Source: Chloroflexota bacterium (lineage in GTDB: Bacteria; Chloroflexota; Dehalococcoidia; UBA2247; RBG-13-53-26). From it: a stretch of DNA of 12,244 nucleotides. This document shows, in pieces, positions 1-6,366 of this stretch. The position numbers were made by a program, and so were the translations under genes. The notes beneath the pieces are model-generated. The model was not told the DNA's origin, made no database searches, and saw only the letters and a list, made by a program, of their open reading frames with translations. The stretch spans positions 1-12,244 of the forward strand of contig QMOF01000047.1 in NCBI GenBank assembly GCA_003650185.1, read 5' to 3'. The stretch's first letter is position 1, and every line of letters begins with the position of its first letter.

Positions 1-30
1 GATCACGGAGCTGAGACCGTGCCCGCCCGG

Positions 31-59
31 TTGACATAGCTGACCCGCCGTGATATGAT
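31..59 (+). promoter_or_regulatory. Candidate sigma-70 promoter upstream of the metal ABC transporter operon
   Basis: A perfect -35 hexamer TTGACA (31-36) lies 17 bases before TATGAT (54-59), which is preceded by TGA and so forms an extended -10. Transcription would start near 66, giving a leader of about 110 nt before the preferred start codon at 179. A short inverted repeat (GCAA-TCGG-TTGC, 64-75) lies at the predicted start and could be an operator, though this is speculative. Confidence 0.6.
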
Positions 60-127
60 AGATGCAATCGGTTGCGCCTGCACCCAGTGGCACTGCGGCT
101 GCGGCCGAGCCTCGCCACCAGTTGCAG

Positions 128-157
128 TTGCAGCCCGTTGCTGGCAGCAGCTATAAT
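128..157 (+). promoter_or_regulatory. Second, proximal candidate promoter of the metal ABC transporter operon
   Basis: A consensus -10 TATAAT (152-157) is preceded at 18 bases by TTGCAG (128-133). A GCTGG/CCAGC inverted repeat (140-144 and 162-166) flanks the -10 box and could be a repressor site, but it is short. Transcription from here would start around 164, just before the ribosome binding site at 167-172. This also argues that the gene starts at 179 and not at the upstream ATG at 62. Confidence 0.5.
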
Positions 158-178
158 ACAACCAGCGGGAGGGTAGCC

Positions 179-1030
179 GTGCATAGACTGGCCTTAGTCC
201 TTGCTATTCTGCTCATTGGCGTGGCCGCCGTTCCACTTGGCGGCGCCTGTTCGTCGAGTCCAGAGGGAGAGACGGCAACCCTCACGGTGGTGACCAGTAC
301 CTCGCTCATAGCATCTATCGTGGAGCGAGTGGGAGGGGACCTGGTTGAGGTAGTCAACATCATTCCCCCGGCCCAGTGCCCGGGGCACTTCGACGTTTCA
401 CCCACCGATGTCCAGAAGCTGGCTGATGCGCCGCTGTTCCTCTACCACGGCTGGCAGGGCGAGACCTTTGCGGCGGATTTGATCGCTTCGGCAGACAACC
501 CCGACCTGACTTCGGTCAGCCTTGATATCGCCGGCAACTGGATGACGCCGGACGTTCAGATCGAGGCTGCTGCGGCGATCACCAACCATCTGTGCCAGGT
601 CGACCCGGTCAATTGCCCCACCTATCAGCAGAGGTCAGAGCAGTATGCCAACGCCGTCCTGGCCAAAGGAAGTGAGATACAGCAGGCCCTGGATTCGGCG
701 AACCTCTCCGAGATAAACGTCCTGTGCGCCGAGATGCAGGTGGGGTTCGTCAGGTGGACGGGGCTCAACGTGATCGACACATATCCGCGGCCGGACGCCC
801 TCACTGCTCAGATGTCGGCCCACTTGGTAGACCTGGGCAAAGCAGAGGACGTGACTCTCGTCATTGATAACCTCCAGAGCGGTGCAGATGGGGGCAAAGC
901 GATCGCTGAAGACATCGGCTGTGCCAGGATCGTCCTGTCCAACTTCCCGGGCGGGTTTGACAACACCGAGACCTGGGAGAAGGCCATCGACCACAATATA
1001 GACCTGATCCTGGAGGCGGTAACCAAATAG
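179..1030 (+). CDS. Metal ABC transporter substrate-binding lipoprotein (ZnuA/TroA-like), divergent metal site
   Basis: This is a cluster 9 type binding protein that would capture a divalent metal outside the membrane and hand it to the permease encoded two genes downstream. The start chosen is GTG 179: GGGAGG sits 6 bases upstream, and translation then opens directly into a signal peptide (residues 1-23) ending in a probable lipidated Cys24, although the lipobox (LGGAC) is not ideal. The open frame reaches back to an ATG at 62, which has no ribosome site. The 283-residue length fits the family. A first-ligand region is recognisable at Cys67-Pro-Gly-His70 followed by SPTDVQKLADA, where family members usually have DPHxxEPxP. 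The usual second-His region is NHLC (His137, Cys139). The third region lacks the common His and reads AEMQVGF. A late acidic residue (VIDN) remains. The metal is therefore uncertain: zinc and manganese are the default guesses, but the cysteines could shift specificity. Confidence 0.85.
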   Translation: MHRLALVLAILLIGVAAVPLGGACSSSPEGETATLTVVTSTSLIASIVERVGGDLVEVVNIIPPAQCPGHFDVSPTDVQKLADAPLFLYHGWQGETFAADLIASADNPDLTSVSLDIAGNWMTPDVQIEAAAAITNHLCQVDPVNCPTYQQRSEQYANAVLAKGSEIQQALDSANLSEINVLCAEMQVGFVRWTGLNVIDTYPRPDALTAQMSAHLVDLGKAEDVTLVIDNLQSGADGGKAIAEDIGCARIVLSNFPGGFDNTETWEKAIDHNIDLILEAVTK

Positions 1031-1065
1031 CTATGCCGTCAGCAACACACCGAGGGAAGAATGCC

Positions 1066-1848
1066 ATGGACAACACGGTGATCGACATTGATAGTGCAGT
1101 GGTCTCTTACCGGGAGGACATCGCCCTGCGCGGCGTGAGCCTCAAGGTGAGAACGGGAGAGTTCGTCGGCATTGTCGGTCCCAACGGTGCCGGGAAGACG
1201 ACCATGCTTACCGTGGTGAACGGGATGGGGAAGCTGCTGCACGGGCGGGTATCCGTACTCGGCCATTGCCCCGCACCGGGCAGGGGGTGCTGTGTCAGGA
1301 AAAGGGTCGGCTACGTGGCCCAGGTACAGAACATAGACCCCAGGATGCCCATGAGCGTTCGCGATGTGGTGATGATAGGGCGCTACGGTCGTCTGGGACT
1401 GGTGCACCGGCCGGGGAAGCACGACTGGGAGGTGGTGGACGAAGTCCTGGAGCTGGTAGGCATGACAGCCCTGGCCCAGAGACCGATTGGCCACCTGTCA
1501 GGCGGCGAGCAGCAGCGGGTGGCTATCGCCCGCTGCCTGGCCCAGGAGCCGGAGATATTCCTTCTTGACGAGCCGACCGCTTCCCTGGACTGGAAAGCGA
1601 AAAGCGACATACTGGAGCTGGTGAGACTGGTGCACGATACACGGCGCCTGACCACGCTCTTTGTTACGCATGACCTCAGCGCCCTGCCGCTTGCCTGCGA
1701 CCGCGTGTTGCTGATGAAGGAGGGGCTGATCTGGGCTGAAGGCCCGCCGACGGAACTGCTCAGCGACGATAACCTGAGCCGGCTTTACGACATGCCCGTG
1801 TCGCTTGTGGAGAAGCGCCGCAGGGAGGGCGCCCTGGTCCACTCCTAG
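1066..1848 (+). CDS. Metal ABC transporter ATP-binding protein (ZnuC/MntB-like)
   Basis: This is the ATPase that powers the metal importer on the cytoplasmic face of the membrane. All nucleotide-binding motifs are intact: Walker A GPNGAGKT at about 38-45, Q-loop Gln86, signature LSGGEQQR at about 144-151, Walker B FLLDEP at about 165-170 with catalytic Glu169, D-loop SLD, and switch His202 in VTHD. The region VRDVVMIGRYGRLG is typical of zinc/manganese importer ATPases. ATG 1066 is preferred over the in-frame ATG 1033 because GAGGGA (1052-1057) lies 8 bases before it; the result is 260 residues, normal for the family. The gene follows the binding protein by 35 nt and precedes the permease by 18 nt, so they form one operon. 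Confidence 0.93.
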   Translation: MDNTVIDIDSAVVSYREDIALRGVSLKVRTGEFVGIVGPNGAGKTTMLTVVNGMGKLLHGRVSVLGHCPAPGRGCCVRKRVGYVAQVQNIDPRMPMSVRDVVMIGRYGRLGLVHRPGKHDWEVVDEVLELVGMTALAQRPIGHLSGGEQQRVAIARCLAQEPEIFLLDEPTASLDWKAKSDILELVRLVHDTRRLTTLFVTHDLSALPLACDRVLLMKEGLIWAEGPPTELLSDDNLSRLYDMPVSLVEKRRREGALVHS

Positions 1849-1866
1849 CGCCCGAGGAGCCTCGAA

Positions 1867-2718
1867 TTGGACCTCTCCATTTTCGGCTACCAGTTCATGC
1901 AGAACGCCATCCTTTCGGCGTTCCTGGGCGGGATTGCCTGCTCGGTGGTGGGGGTCTTCGTAGTGCTCATGCACATGCCCTTTATTGGCGTGTGCATGTC
2001 ACATGCCGCCTTTGCCGGAGCCCTTCTGGCCTTGTGGGTCGGTCTCAATCCACTGGCGGGGGCCTTCGCCTTCAGCCTGCTGGCGGCAGCCATTGTTGGC
2101 CCGCTGGCCGACCGCGGGGAGCTCAGCCCGGAAACGTCGGTCGGGGTCATCTTCTCGCTCATGCTCGGCCTGGCTTTTCTCTTCATGGGCCTGATGCCGG
2201 GCACCAAGTCGAGTGCCCTGGAGTTGCTCTGGGGCAGCATCCTGACCAATACCCGGGGGGACATCATACTGCTGGCCGTGGTGGCCGTGGTGGTGGTGGG
2301 GCTGGTGGCCGTGTTCTACAAGGAGGTGCAGGCTACCATTTTCAATCGTGACATGGCCCTCTCGGTGGGCATTCCGGCCACGCTCACTCTGTACGCCATC
2401 CTGTTTCTCACCGGGGCCACCATTACCGCCTCCCTGCGCTCGATCGGGGGTCTGCTCATCTTCAGCCTGATCCTGAACCCGGCCGCCGCCGCCTATCAGC
2501 TTACCTACAGCATGAAACGCATGTTCGTCCTGTCGGCGTGCTTCGGCGTTCTCTCCGGCTGGGCCGGCCTGCTGATGTCGTACCTGTTCGATGTTCCCAG
2601 CGGGGCGACCATCGTGGTCACCTCCTCAGTGATCTTCATGCTGGCAGCTCTGTTCTCTCCAAAGCGGAAGGTGAAAGGGTGGCGAGCAGAGACAGCGCCG
2701 GGGGGCGACAGTGCTTAG
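1867..2718 (+). CDS. Metal ABC transporter permease (ZnuB/MntC family)
   Basis: This is the integral membrane subunit that forms the metal pathway. The 283-residue sequence has many hydrophobic segments and the family's characteristic N-terminus (FMQNAILSAFLGG), followed by SHAAFAGALLA and a central PETSVGVIFSLMLGLAFLF segment. The later conserved stretch GGLLIFSLILNPAAAA is typical of cluster 9 permeases. The start is TTG 1867, since GAGGAG (1854-1859) lies 7 bases upstream and no better start is nearby. The end overlaps the following methyltransferase start by 8 nt, so translation is probably coupled. A positively charged tail (SPKRKVKGWR) is expected to be cytoplasmic. Confidence 0.92.
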   Translation: MDLSIFGYQFMQNAILSAFLGGIACSVVGVFVVLMHMPFIGVCMSHAAFAGALLALWVGLNPLAGAFAFSLLAAAIVGPLADRGELSPETSVGVIFSLMLGLAFLFMGLMPGTKSSALELLWGSILTNTRGDIILLAVVAVVVVGLVAVFYKEVQATIFNRDMALSVGIPATLTLYAILFLTGATITASLRSIGGLLIFSLILNPAAAAYQLTYSMKRMFVLSACFGVLSGWAGLLMSYLFDVPSGATIVVTSSVIFMLAALFSPKRKVKGWRAETAPGGDSA

Positions 2719-3337
2719 GACATACTTCAACCAGAAGGCTGCCACCTGGGACGCAACCATCGCCGAGAAGGACACGGGCAAGCTGGAGCGAATGGCACAA
2801 CGCCTGGAGATCAAGCCTGGCTCGGTGGTGCTGGACGTGGGTACTGGGACTGGCGTGTTCCTCCCGTTCATTCTGCGCCGCACTGGAGATGGCGGCCGGG
2901 TGGTGGCCCTGGATATCGCCGAGGAGATGCTGCACATGGCCCGGGCCAAGGGCTTCGACGGACACGTCGAGTACGTGCAAGCCGACGTGTGCAGCCTGCC
3001 TTTACTCGGAGGAATCTTCGACGCCGTGGTATGTTACTCCAGCTTCCCCCATTTCCAGGACAAGCCGAGGGCGCTTGGCGAGGTTTACCGCTTGCTCAAA
3101 CAGGGTGGGGCAGTCTTCATCTGCCACACCGCAAGCCGCGATGCCATCAACGGCATCCACCGTAGCATTCCCGCAGTGGCTAATGACCTGATCCCTGACC
3201 GGAGTGAAATGGAGGCAATGCTGTCGGGTGTCGGGTTCAATGACGTGGAGATCAGCGAGGGATCGGACAGCTACCTGGCCAGCGCTAGGAAAGGCAGGTC
3301 AGGACAAGCCCCGCCCTTCGTTCCCCGCTGCGGTTAG
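2711..3337 (+). CDS. Class I SAM-dependent methyltransferase in the metal-uptake operon
   Basis: The 208-residue protein has a Rossmann methyltransferase fold: motif I VLDVGTGTG at about 42-50, an acidic residue in VVALDIAEEML for the SAM ribose, and motif ADVCSLPLLGGIFDAVVC. It resembles COG2226-type methyltransferases, but the substrate cannot be read from sequence. The C-terminal half carries His/Cys-bearing segments (SSFPHFQDKPRAL and FICHTASRDAINGIHR) that recur, from memory, in methyltransferases next to Fur genes; they could bind metal or substrate. The start is GTG 2711, which overlaps the permease by 8 nt, with a G-rich ribosome site at 2701-2705. The stop codon overlaps the stop of the convergent Fur-type gene. 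Coupling to the transporter suggests a role in metal handling, which is inference. Confidence 0.82.
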   Translation: MLRTYFNQKAATWDATIAEKDTGKLERMAQRLEIKPGSVVLDVGTGTGVFLPFILRRTGDGGRVVALDIAEEMLHMARAKGFDGHVEYVQADVCSLPLLGGIFDAVVCYSSFPHFQDKPRALGEVYRLLKQGGAVFICHTASRDAINGIHRSIPAVANDLIPDRSEMEAMLSGVGFNDVEISEGSDSYLASARKGRSGQAPPFVPRCG

Positions 3338-3750
3338 CCCTGCTTCCTTCGGCAGGCACCACAGATGCCATGAATGACGATGTGCCTCAGGTCGGCCTCG
3401 AAATCGAACTTCTGTATCAAGGTCTTTTCCAGTGGCGCCAGCACGTCCCTATCGCACTCTATGATCTTGCCACACCGCCGGCATACCAGGTGATGATGGC
3501 CACCTTCCTGGGCGTGATGGTAGATGAACCTGCCGTCATGCTCGCTCTTGACGACCACGCCCAGCTCTTCGAGGAGTTCCAGGTTCCGGTACACGGTCGA
3601 CTTGTTGACTTCGGGAGCCTTGGACTTGACTCGGCTCAAGATGTCTTCCGCGGTGATGTGACCTTCGGCCTCGTGGAGGATATCTAGGATCATCGACCTC
3701 TGTAGCGTCATCCTGTATCCTTTCTCCTTCAGTACCGTGGTGCAACTCAT
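3334..3750 (-). CDS. Fur-family metalloregulator (Fur/Zur/PerR type)
   Basis: This is a 138-residue transcription factor of the ferric uptake regulator family. The N-terminal winged helix spans about residues 7-75, with recognition helix NKSTVYRNLELLEELG at about 49-64. The dimerisation domain has the HHH cluster (85-87) and two CxxC pairs (Cys90/Cys93 and Cys130/Cys133) that form the structural zinc site. The start at 3750 is supported by AGGAG 7 bases upstream; an in-frame ATG at 3792 gives 14 extra residues but lies upstream of the predicted -10 box. The gene converges on the transporter-methyltransferase operon, and the two stop codons overlap by 4 nt (TTAG). Context makes it the likely repressor of the transporter. 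Fur, Zur, Mur and PerR cannot be told apart from this sequence alone. Confidence 0.92.
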   Translation of the reverse strand: MSCTTVLKEKGYRMTLQRSMILDILHEAEGHITAEDILSRVKSKAPEVNKSTVYRNLELLEELGVVVKSEHDGRFIYHHAQEGGHHHLVCRRCGKIIECDRDVLAPLEKTLIQKFDFEADLRHIVIHGICGACRRKQG

Positions 3751-3780
3751 AGGCGTTCTCCTGATGACCTCCCCAGTGTG

Positions 3781-3809
3781 ATTGTAGCCCATATCCAGCC
3801 GTGCGGCAA
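3781..3809 (-). promoter_or_regulatory. Candidate promoter of the Fur-family gene
   Basis: Read on the minus strand, TTGCCG (3804-3809) and TACAAT (3781-3786) are separated by 17 bases. This is about 30 nt upstream of the chosen start codon at 3750. No clear Fur-box palindrome overlaps it. Confidence 0.45.
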
Positions 3810-3983
3810 CGGCAAGGCCGGGTCGGCGTCCGTCCGTATGCTCGGTGGGTGCAGCGGAGCGGTGGCGCGTCCCTCACCCGGAGCGCATAACACGGGTTGG
3901 GTGAAGCGTGGCCAGACCCCCAGCCAAAGGAGGCGCGGTCGAAAGGCGGGCTTCGCCCACCTGGCAACTTATGAATTATGAAC

Positions 3984-4008
3984 TGCGGATACAGTCGTTG
4001 TATCCGTA
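3984..4008. repeat. Strong inverted repeat (hairpin or operator) upstream of the biotin carrier gene
   Basis: Two 10-base arms (3984-3993 and 3999-4008) around a GTCGT centre are complementary at every position, with one G-U wobble. There is no T-run on either side, so it is not a classical terminator. It lies about 75 bases upstream of the -35 box of the next gene, immediately after a tandem TTATGAA repeat. It could be an operator, or a hairpin in an uncalled RNA. Confidence 0.6.
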
Positions 4009-4083
4009 CGGCAGCGTGCGTCAGCCGATGTACCCGATTCTGTCGGTCTTCGCCCTGTGCCTGATATGTGGTGCTGACGGACT

Positions 4084-4113
4084 TTGACGGGAGCTCTCGC
4101 AGCCAGCTATAAT
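4084..4113 (+). promoter_or_regulatory. Candidate promoter of the biotin carrier gene
   Basis: TTGACG (4084-4089) and a perfect TATAAT (4108-4113) are separated by 18 bases. Transcription would start near 4120, leaving a leader of about 44 nt before the TTG start at 4164. Confidence 0.6.
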
Positions 4114-4163
4114 TTGCAGCAGTTCCTTGTTAGCAACGCTTGGCTGAAAGGGGGGCTATAACC

Positions 4164-4385
4164 TTGGCGTTAGAGACTGTGGAGGTGCCTCTAACCGGGA
4201 AGATAATCGACGTTAAGGCGAGTGTCGGAGACAAAGTCAAGGAAGGGGACATCATCTGCATACTGGAGTCCATGAAGATGGAGAACCCAATACTGTCTCC
4301 GGTATCGGGTGTAGTCAAGGAGATCCAAGTCAGTGCGGGTCAATCAGTAAAGGCGGGGGGAGTGATAGCCGTCATAGAGTACTGA
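4164..4385 (+). CDS. Stand-alone biotinyl/lipoyl-domain protein (biotin carboxyl carrier)
   Basis: A 73-residue protein that is essentially one biotinyl domain. The attachment motif ESMKMEN places the biotinylated lysine at Lys38, and the flanking halves (PLTGKIIDVKASVGDKVKEGD and SPVSGVVKEIQVSAGQSVKAG) have the usual pseudo-symmetric beta-barrel arrangement. The start is TTG 4164, about 8 bases after an AAAGGGGGG ribosome site; an earlier in-frame TTG at 4140 lies before that site. It would carry CO2 between a biotin carboxylase and a carboxyltransferase or decarboxylase, but no such enzyme is encoded in this window. The MKM motif points to biotin rather than lipoate. The gene appears monocistronic, with its own promoter and a possible terminator. 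Confidence 0.88.
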   Translation: MALETVEVPLTGKIIDVKASVGDKVKEGDIICILESMKMENPILSPVSGVVKEIQVSAGQSVKAGGVIAVIEY

Positions 4386-4435
4386 GCCGCGCGTTGGCTT
4401 GTTCATGCCTCAGTGGCTTGCAAGGACATCCGGGC

Positions 4436-4500
4436 GGCTGCTGGTTCCCTGGTTGCAGCCTCGGGTGTTGTTTGTTCTGCTCTTTTTGTTGTTTTTGTTG
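4436..4500 (+). terminator. Possible weak terminator after the biotin carrier gene
   Basis: A GGCTGC/GCAGCC stem (4436-4441 and 4455-4460) with a 13-nt loop is followed, after about 20 nt, by a T-rich stretch (4480-4500). The distance from stem to T-rich stretch is long for an intrinsic terminator, so this is tentative. Confidence 0.25.
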
Positions 4501-4524
4501 CAGGCGCTTTGGAGATGATATAAT
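4495..4524 (+). promoter_or_regulatory. Candidate promoter of the TIGR00725-enolase operon
   Basis: A perfect TATAAT (4519-4524) is preceded by TGA, making an extended -10. A weak -35 TTGTTG (4495-4500) sits 18 bases upstream. Transcription would start near 4531, with a leader of about 47 nt. Confidence 0.55.
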
Positions 4525-4577
4525 CCGTACGGTGGACCTAGACTGGCTGGGGCTTTTTCGCTGAGAGACGTAACGAG

Positions 4578-5060
4578 ATGCTGATTGGGGTGATTGGTGG
4601 GGCACAGTGCTCAGCGGAAGAGGTGGCGCTGGCGGAGTCGGTAGGACGGGAGTTGGCCAGGAGGGGGGCTGTTGTGGTATGCGGCGGCCTCGGTGGGGTA
4701 ATGGAAGCGGCGTGCAAGGGTGCCAAGTCGGCGGGGGGCACGACGGTGGGCGTCCTGCCTGGCGACGACCGCAGTTCGGCTAACCCCTATGTTGATATAC
4801 CTATAGTCACTGGCATGGGTTATGCGCGCAACGTGATCGTGGTCAAGTCGTCTCAAGCCGTGGTCGCCATTGACGGCAGCTATGGGACTCTCTCGGAGAT
4901 CGCCTTCGCTCTTCAGAGTGGAATCCCAGTGATAGGGCTGAACACGTCGTCTTTCTCTCAGGGCCAGGGGGTGGATGACTCAATCATACGGGCCGAAAGT
5001 GTCGAGGATGCAGTAGAGAAGGCGCTGGCCGCTGCCGGTGCGGCGCGAAAGCGGAGTTGA
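4578..5060 (+). CDS. TIGR00725/SLOG-like nucleotide-binding protein
   Basis: The 160-residue Rossmann-like protein matches the TIGR00725 group, distant relatives of LOG/lysine-decarboxylase-like proteins. Visible motifs are an N-terminal IGVIGGAQCS strand-loop, the glycine-rich VVCGGLGGVMEAACKGA at about 33-49, GYARN near the middle, and GSYGTLSEIAFAL, which corresponds to the PGGxGTxxE nucleotide/phosphoribosyl site of LOG proteins. The strict PGG is not kept (IDGSYGT), so cytokinin-type phosphoribohydrolase activity should not be assumed. SLOG proteins generally bind nucleotide-derived ligands; the ligand here is unknown. The gene stands first in a tight operon and ends 4 nt before the enolase start. 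ATG 4578 is used, with a modest GAGAG site about 10 bases upstream. Confidence 0.8.
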   Translation: MLIGVIGGAQCSAEEVALAESVGRELARRGAVVVCGGLGGVMEAACKGAKSAGGTTVGVLPGDDRSSANPYVDIPIVTGMGYARNVIVVKSSQAVVAIDGSYGTLSEIAFALQSGIPVIGLNTSSFSQGQGVDDSIIRAESVEDAVEKALAAAGAARKRS

Positions 5061-5064
5061 AGCC

Positions 5065-6366
5065 GTGGAGCCAGGTGTAGCCACCATAGTGCGTATCCGT
5101 GCCAGGGAAATCCTCGATTCACGCGGCAATCCCACGGTGGAGGTAGAGGTGGTGCTTTCCGATGGGACCATTGGCATGGCCGCCGTTCCTTCGGGAGCAA
5201 GTACCGGTGTGCATGAAGCCGTGGAGCTTCGAGACGGAGACAAGGGACGGTTCAATGGCTTGGGTGTGCTCCAGGCAGTGAAGAACATTCACGAACGCAT
5301 CAGCCCGGCCATTGTGGGAATGTCTGCCCTGGAGCAAGCGGCCATCGACCAGAGGATGCTGGAGCTTGACGGTACATCGAACAAGTCCGTTCTTGGGGCC
5401 AACGCGGTGCTGGCAGTATCGCTGGCCACGGCCCGTGCGGCTGCCGCGTTCTCCCGTGTTCCTCTGTACTGGTACCTCGGTGGTGTCGCGGCCAGCGTTC
5501 TGCCCGTACCACTGATGAACATCCTGAACGGGGGGAAGCACGCCCTCGATTCCACGGACCTGCAGGAGTTCATGGTGGTTCCGGCAGGCGCACGCAGTTT
5601 CGCGGAGGCTTACAGGGCGGGAAGCGAGATCTACCATGCCCTTCACTCGGTGCTGAAGGAGAAGGGGTTGAACACCAACGTGGGTGATGAAGGTGGCTTT
5701 GCACCCTCCCTGAAGTCGAACAGGGAGGCGGTGGAACTGATCCTGGCCGCCGTCGAGAGGGCGGGGTATCTCCCTGGCGCGGACTGCTATCTTGCCCTCG
5801 ACCCGGCAGCCAGCACCTTCTATAGCGAAGGCAGCTACGTTCTGGCCAGAGAAGGCAAGACGCTCAGCGGCCCGGAGATGGTCGAATACTATGCCGAGTG
5901 GGTTTCCAGCTATCCTATCATTAGCATTGAGGACGGGATGGCGGAAGATGATTGGGAGGGCTGGCAACTGCTGCGGAGCAGGCTGGGGGAGAAGGTGCAG
6001 CTTGTGGGGGACGATCTGTACGCCACCAACCTGGACCGTCTGGAGCGTGGTATAGCTGAAGGCAGCTCCAACTCCGTACTGATAAAGCCGAACCAGGTGG
6101 GTACGCTCACCGAGACGATGGAGGTGGTGACCAGGGCCCACGCGGCGGGCTGGACAGCCGTGGTCAGCCATCGCTCCGGTGAGACTGAAGACACCACCAT
6201 AGCTGACCTGGCTGTGGCCCTGAATACGGGGCAGATCAAAGCGGGTGCGCCTTGCCGCTCGGAGCGCACCTGCAAGTACAATCGTCTCCTGAGGATAGAA
6301 GAGGACCTGGGGTCCAGGGGCCGCTACGCTGGGAAAGTCGCATTCCGCAACCTGGCCAGGCAATGA
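5065..6366 (+). CDS. eno: Enolase (phosphopyruvate hydratase)
   Basis: Enolase interconverts 2-phosphoglycerate and phosphoenolpyruvate in lower glycolysis and gluconeogenesis. The full-length protein (433 residues) keeps the key elements: mobile loop SGASTG, NVGDEGGFAP with its catalytic Glu, metal ligands in LALDPAAS, SIEDGMAEDDW and LVGDDLY, catalytic Lys in LIKPNQVGTLTET, the signature SHRSGETEDT, and the second lysine in IKAGAPCRSER. The loop GGKHALDSTDLQEF differs from the more common GGAHADNxVDxQEF. The start is GTG 5065, with GGAG 8 bases upstream; an in-frame GTG at 5038 would overlap the previous gene. The stop overlaps the next start as ATGA. Position within this operon suggests constitutive central metabolism. 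Confidence 0.97.
   Translation: MEPGVATIVRIRAREILDSRGNPTVEVEVVLSDGTIGMAAVPSGASTGVHEAVELRDGDKGRFNGLGVLQAVKNIHERISPAIVGMSALEQAAIDQRMLELDGTSNKSVLGANAVLAVSLATARAAAAFSRVPLYWYLGGVAASVLPVPLMNILNGGKHALDSTDLQEFMVVPAGARSFAEAYRAGSEIYHALHSVLKEKGLNTNVGDEGGFAPSLKSNREAVELILAAVERAGYLPGADCYLALDPAASTFYSEGSYVLAREGKTLSGPEMVEYYAEWVSSYPIISIEDGMAEDDWEGWQLLRSRLGEKVQLVGDDLYATNLDRLERGIAEGSSNSVLIKPNQVGTLTETMEVVTRAHAAGWTAVVSHRSGETEDTTIADLAVALNTGQIKAGAPCRSERTCKYNRLLRIEEDLGSRGRYAGKVAFRNLARQ

Larger units (their letters stand above)
3751..4163. other. Intergenic region with palindrome and short repeats, no gene seen
   Basis: This stretch of about 410 bases separates the divergent Fur-family and biotin carrier genes. It holds the minus-strand Fur promoter (3781-3809), a small GGGC/GCCC hairpin (3948-3958), a tandem heptamer TTATGAA twice (3969-3982), a 10-bp palindrome (3984-4008), a longer-range 7-bp pairing (4019-4025 with 4073-4079), and a plus-strand promoter (4084-4113). 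A short open frame at 3778-3981 has no recognisable protein features and I do not call it. Confidence 0.6.

Noticed and set aside
62..178. N-terminal extension of the metal-binding lipoprotein from ATG 62
   Set aside because: No ribosome site precedes ATG 62, the extension would place the signal peptide about 40 residues in, and a consensus promoter lies inside it. GTG 179 has GGGAGG at the right distance.
2538..3191. 217-codon open frame on the + strand across the permease/methyltransferase junction
   Set aside because: It is Arg/Ser/Trp-rich with no family resemblance, and overlaps two well-supported genes in another frame.
3948..3958. GGGCTTCGCCC hairpin as a terminator
   Set aside because: The stem is only 4 bp, with no T-run on either strand and no gene end close by.
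3778..3981. Short + strand open frame in the Fur upstream region
   Set aside because: It has no ribosome site or domain, and overlaps the predicted Fur promoter on the other strand.
5119..6363. Long antisense open frame (414 codons) opposite enolase
   Set aside because: It has no recognisable protein family, is rich in Arg/His/Pro as expected for a mirror of a GC-rich gene, and lies fully opposite a clear enolase.
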